NCBI RefSeq assembly: GCF_014069875.1
Contig: NZ_CP059676.1
Location: forward strand, 1,736,001 to 1,800,000
Source: Flaviflexus equikiangi
Lineage (GTDB): Bacteria; Actinomycetota; Actinomycetes; Actinomycetales; Actinomycetaceae
Length of the DNA stretch: 64,000 nt
Reading direction: 5' to 3'
A program made the translations under genes and the position numbers. The notes below the pieces were generated by a model, which saw nothing but the letters and a program-made list of their open reading frames with translations, was not told the origin of the DNA and did not search any database. Shown one piece after another: positions 63,538 to 64,000 of the stretch. Position 1 is the first letter of the stretch; each line of letters begins with the position of its first letter.

Positions 63538-63573
63538 GACTCACCTGCGGCGCGTCAGTCGAGCCGACGTTCT

Positions 63574-63597
63574 GGGCGCCCTCTTCGGAGGGCGCCC
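63574..63597 (+). terminator. Terminator hairpin after amt
   Basis: Perfect 10-bp stem GGGCGCCCTC / GAGGGCGCCC closed by a UUCG tetraloop, 37 bp after the amt stop. The T-tract is weak. Confidence 0.75.
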
Positions 63598-63776
63598 ACT
63601 GCATTCCCGCGTGTTTGCGGGGAGAAAAAATTGCTTCGAATTCATCCAATCCAAACTGGCGGGGGGCTCCGAACCATAGATACACAGCCGGTTCGGCATA
63701 AGGCCTCGAAGGCATACCGATCAGGATGTCTTATTGGCCGTGTTGTTCATACCAATCGACTTACAAGGAGTTCCCC

Positions 63777-64000
63777 ATGAACCGCTCACTTCGCACCCGC
63801 AGCTCAGCAGTTCTCAGCGTGGCAGCGCTGTCCGTTCTCACGCTGGCGGCTTGCTCCGACGACACTGAAGAGACCGAGGATACGACCGCAGCCGTTGAAG
63901 AGACAACGGAAGCCATGGACGAGACCACGGATGAGATGGAGACAGAGGAGGAGATGGAGGAGGAGACCACCGATGAGATGGTCTCTGCAGATGCTCCGTT
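63777..64000 (+). CDS. Secreted lipoprotein, N-terminal part (cut by window end)
   Basis: Open to the window end; 74 residues visible. Lipoprotein signal with lipobox LAAC (Cys26) and then a strongly acidic, Glu/Thr/Met-rich linker (ETEDTTAAVEETTEAMDE and on). ATG follows AAGGAG by 6 bases. The folded domain lies beyond the window, so function cannot be given. Composition of the linker resembles that of the siderophore-binding lipoprotein at 54504-55550. Confidence 0.8.
   Translation, partial: MNRSLRTRSSAVLSVAALSVLTLAACSDDTEETEDTTAAVEETTEAMDETTDEMETEEEMEEETTDEMVSADAP

Overview
The window is about 62% G+C and carries WhiB, a PdtaS-type kinase, HspR (HAIR) and DtxR/IdeR-type operators, and many probably leaderless genes. 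This points to a high-GC Gram-positive (Actinomycetota). Pyruvate formate-lyase with its activase suggests a facultatively anaerobic, Actinomycetaceae-like bacterium; the family placement is inference.

Layout. (1) 1-6.1 kb: a flavin amine oxidase (truncated by the window edge), an AraC/FeaR-like regulator, a GMC oxidoreductase and an aldehyde dehydrogenase form a probable amine/alcohol catabolic cluster closed by a strong terminator, followed by a PaiB-like gene. (2) 6.1-27.0 kb: three nearly identical rRNA operons (16S-23S-5S, minus strand) in direct tandem. A 5.56 kb rrn block (R) alternates with a 2.10 kb spacer (S) as R-S-R-S-R. S carries a membrane acyltransferase-3 gene, intact in one copy and broken by single-base deletions in the other. 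The terminator hairpin of the two internal operons has lost the U-tract seen on the outermost operon, so rRNA transcripts may read into the acyltransferase. (3) 27-34 kb: gatCAB, a cardiolipin synthase-like phospholipase D and ligA. (4) 34-40 kb: an SRAP (HMCES-like) protein, a small membrane protein, whiB1 convergent with pdtaS, DUF2505 and OsmC genes, an HspR-type regulated hsp20, and thyA-folA. (5) 40-48 kb: a MacB/FtsX-type ABC exporter, an HD-domain hydrolase with a palindromic promoter, pflB-pflA, and an anchored lytic transglycosylase. (6) 48-51 kb: a three-gene overlapping operon (CoA-disulfide-reductase/rhodanese fusion, DUF2892 protein, CstR-like regulator) behind a textbook CsoR/CstR operator, read as a reactive-sulfur response. 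(7) 50.7-55.6 kb: a siderophore uptake operon under an IdeR/DtxR-type box. (8) 56-64 kb: gltBD, an ammonium transporter and the start of a lipoprotein gene.

The most unusual structure is the rrn/acyltransferase tandem array. Several copy-specific indels fall in conserved rRNA positions, so consensus error within a true or mis-assembled repeat must be considered. At eight genes a TANNNT hexamer lies 6-7 nt upstream of the start codon, which fits leaderless transcription and fixes several start codons.
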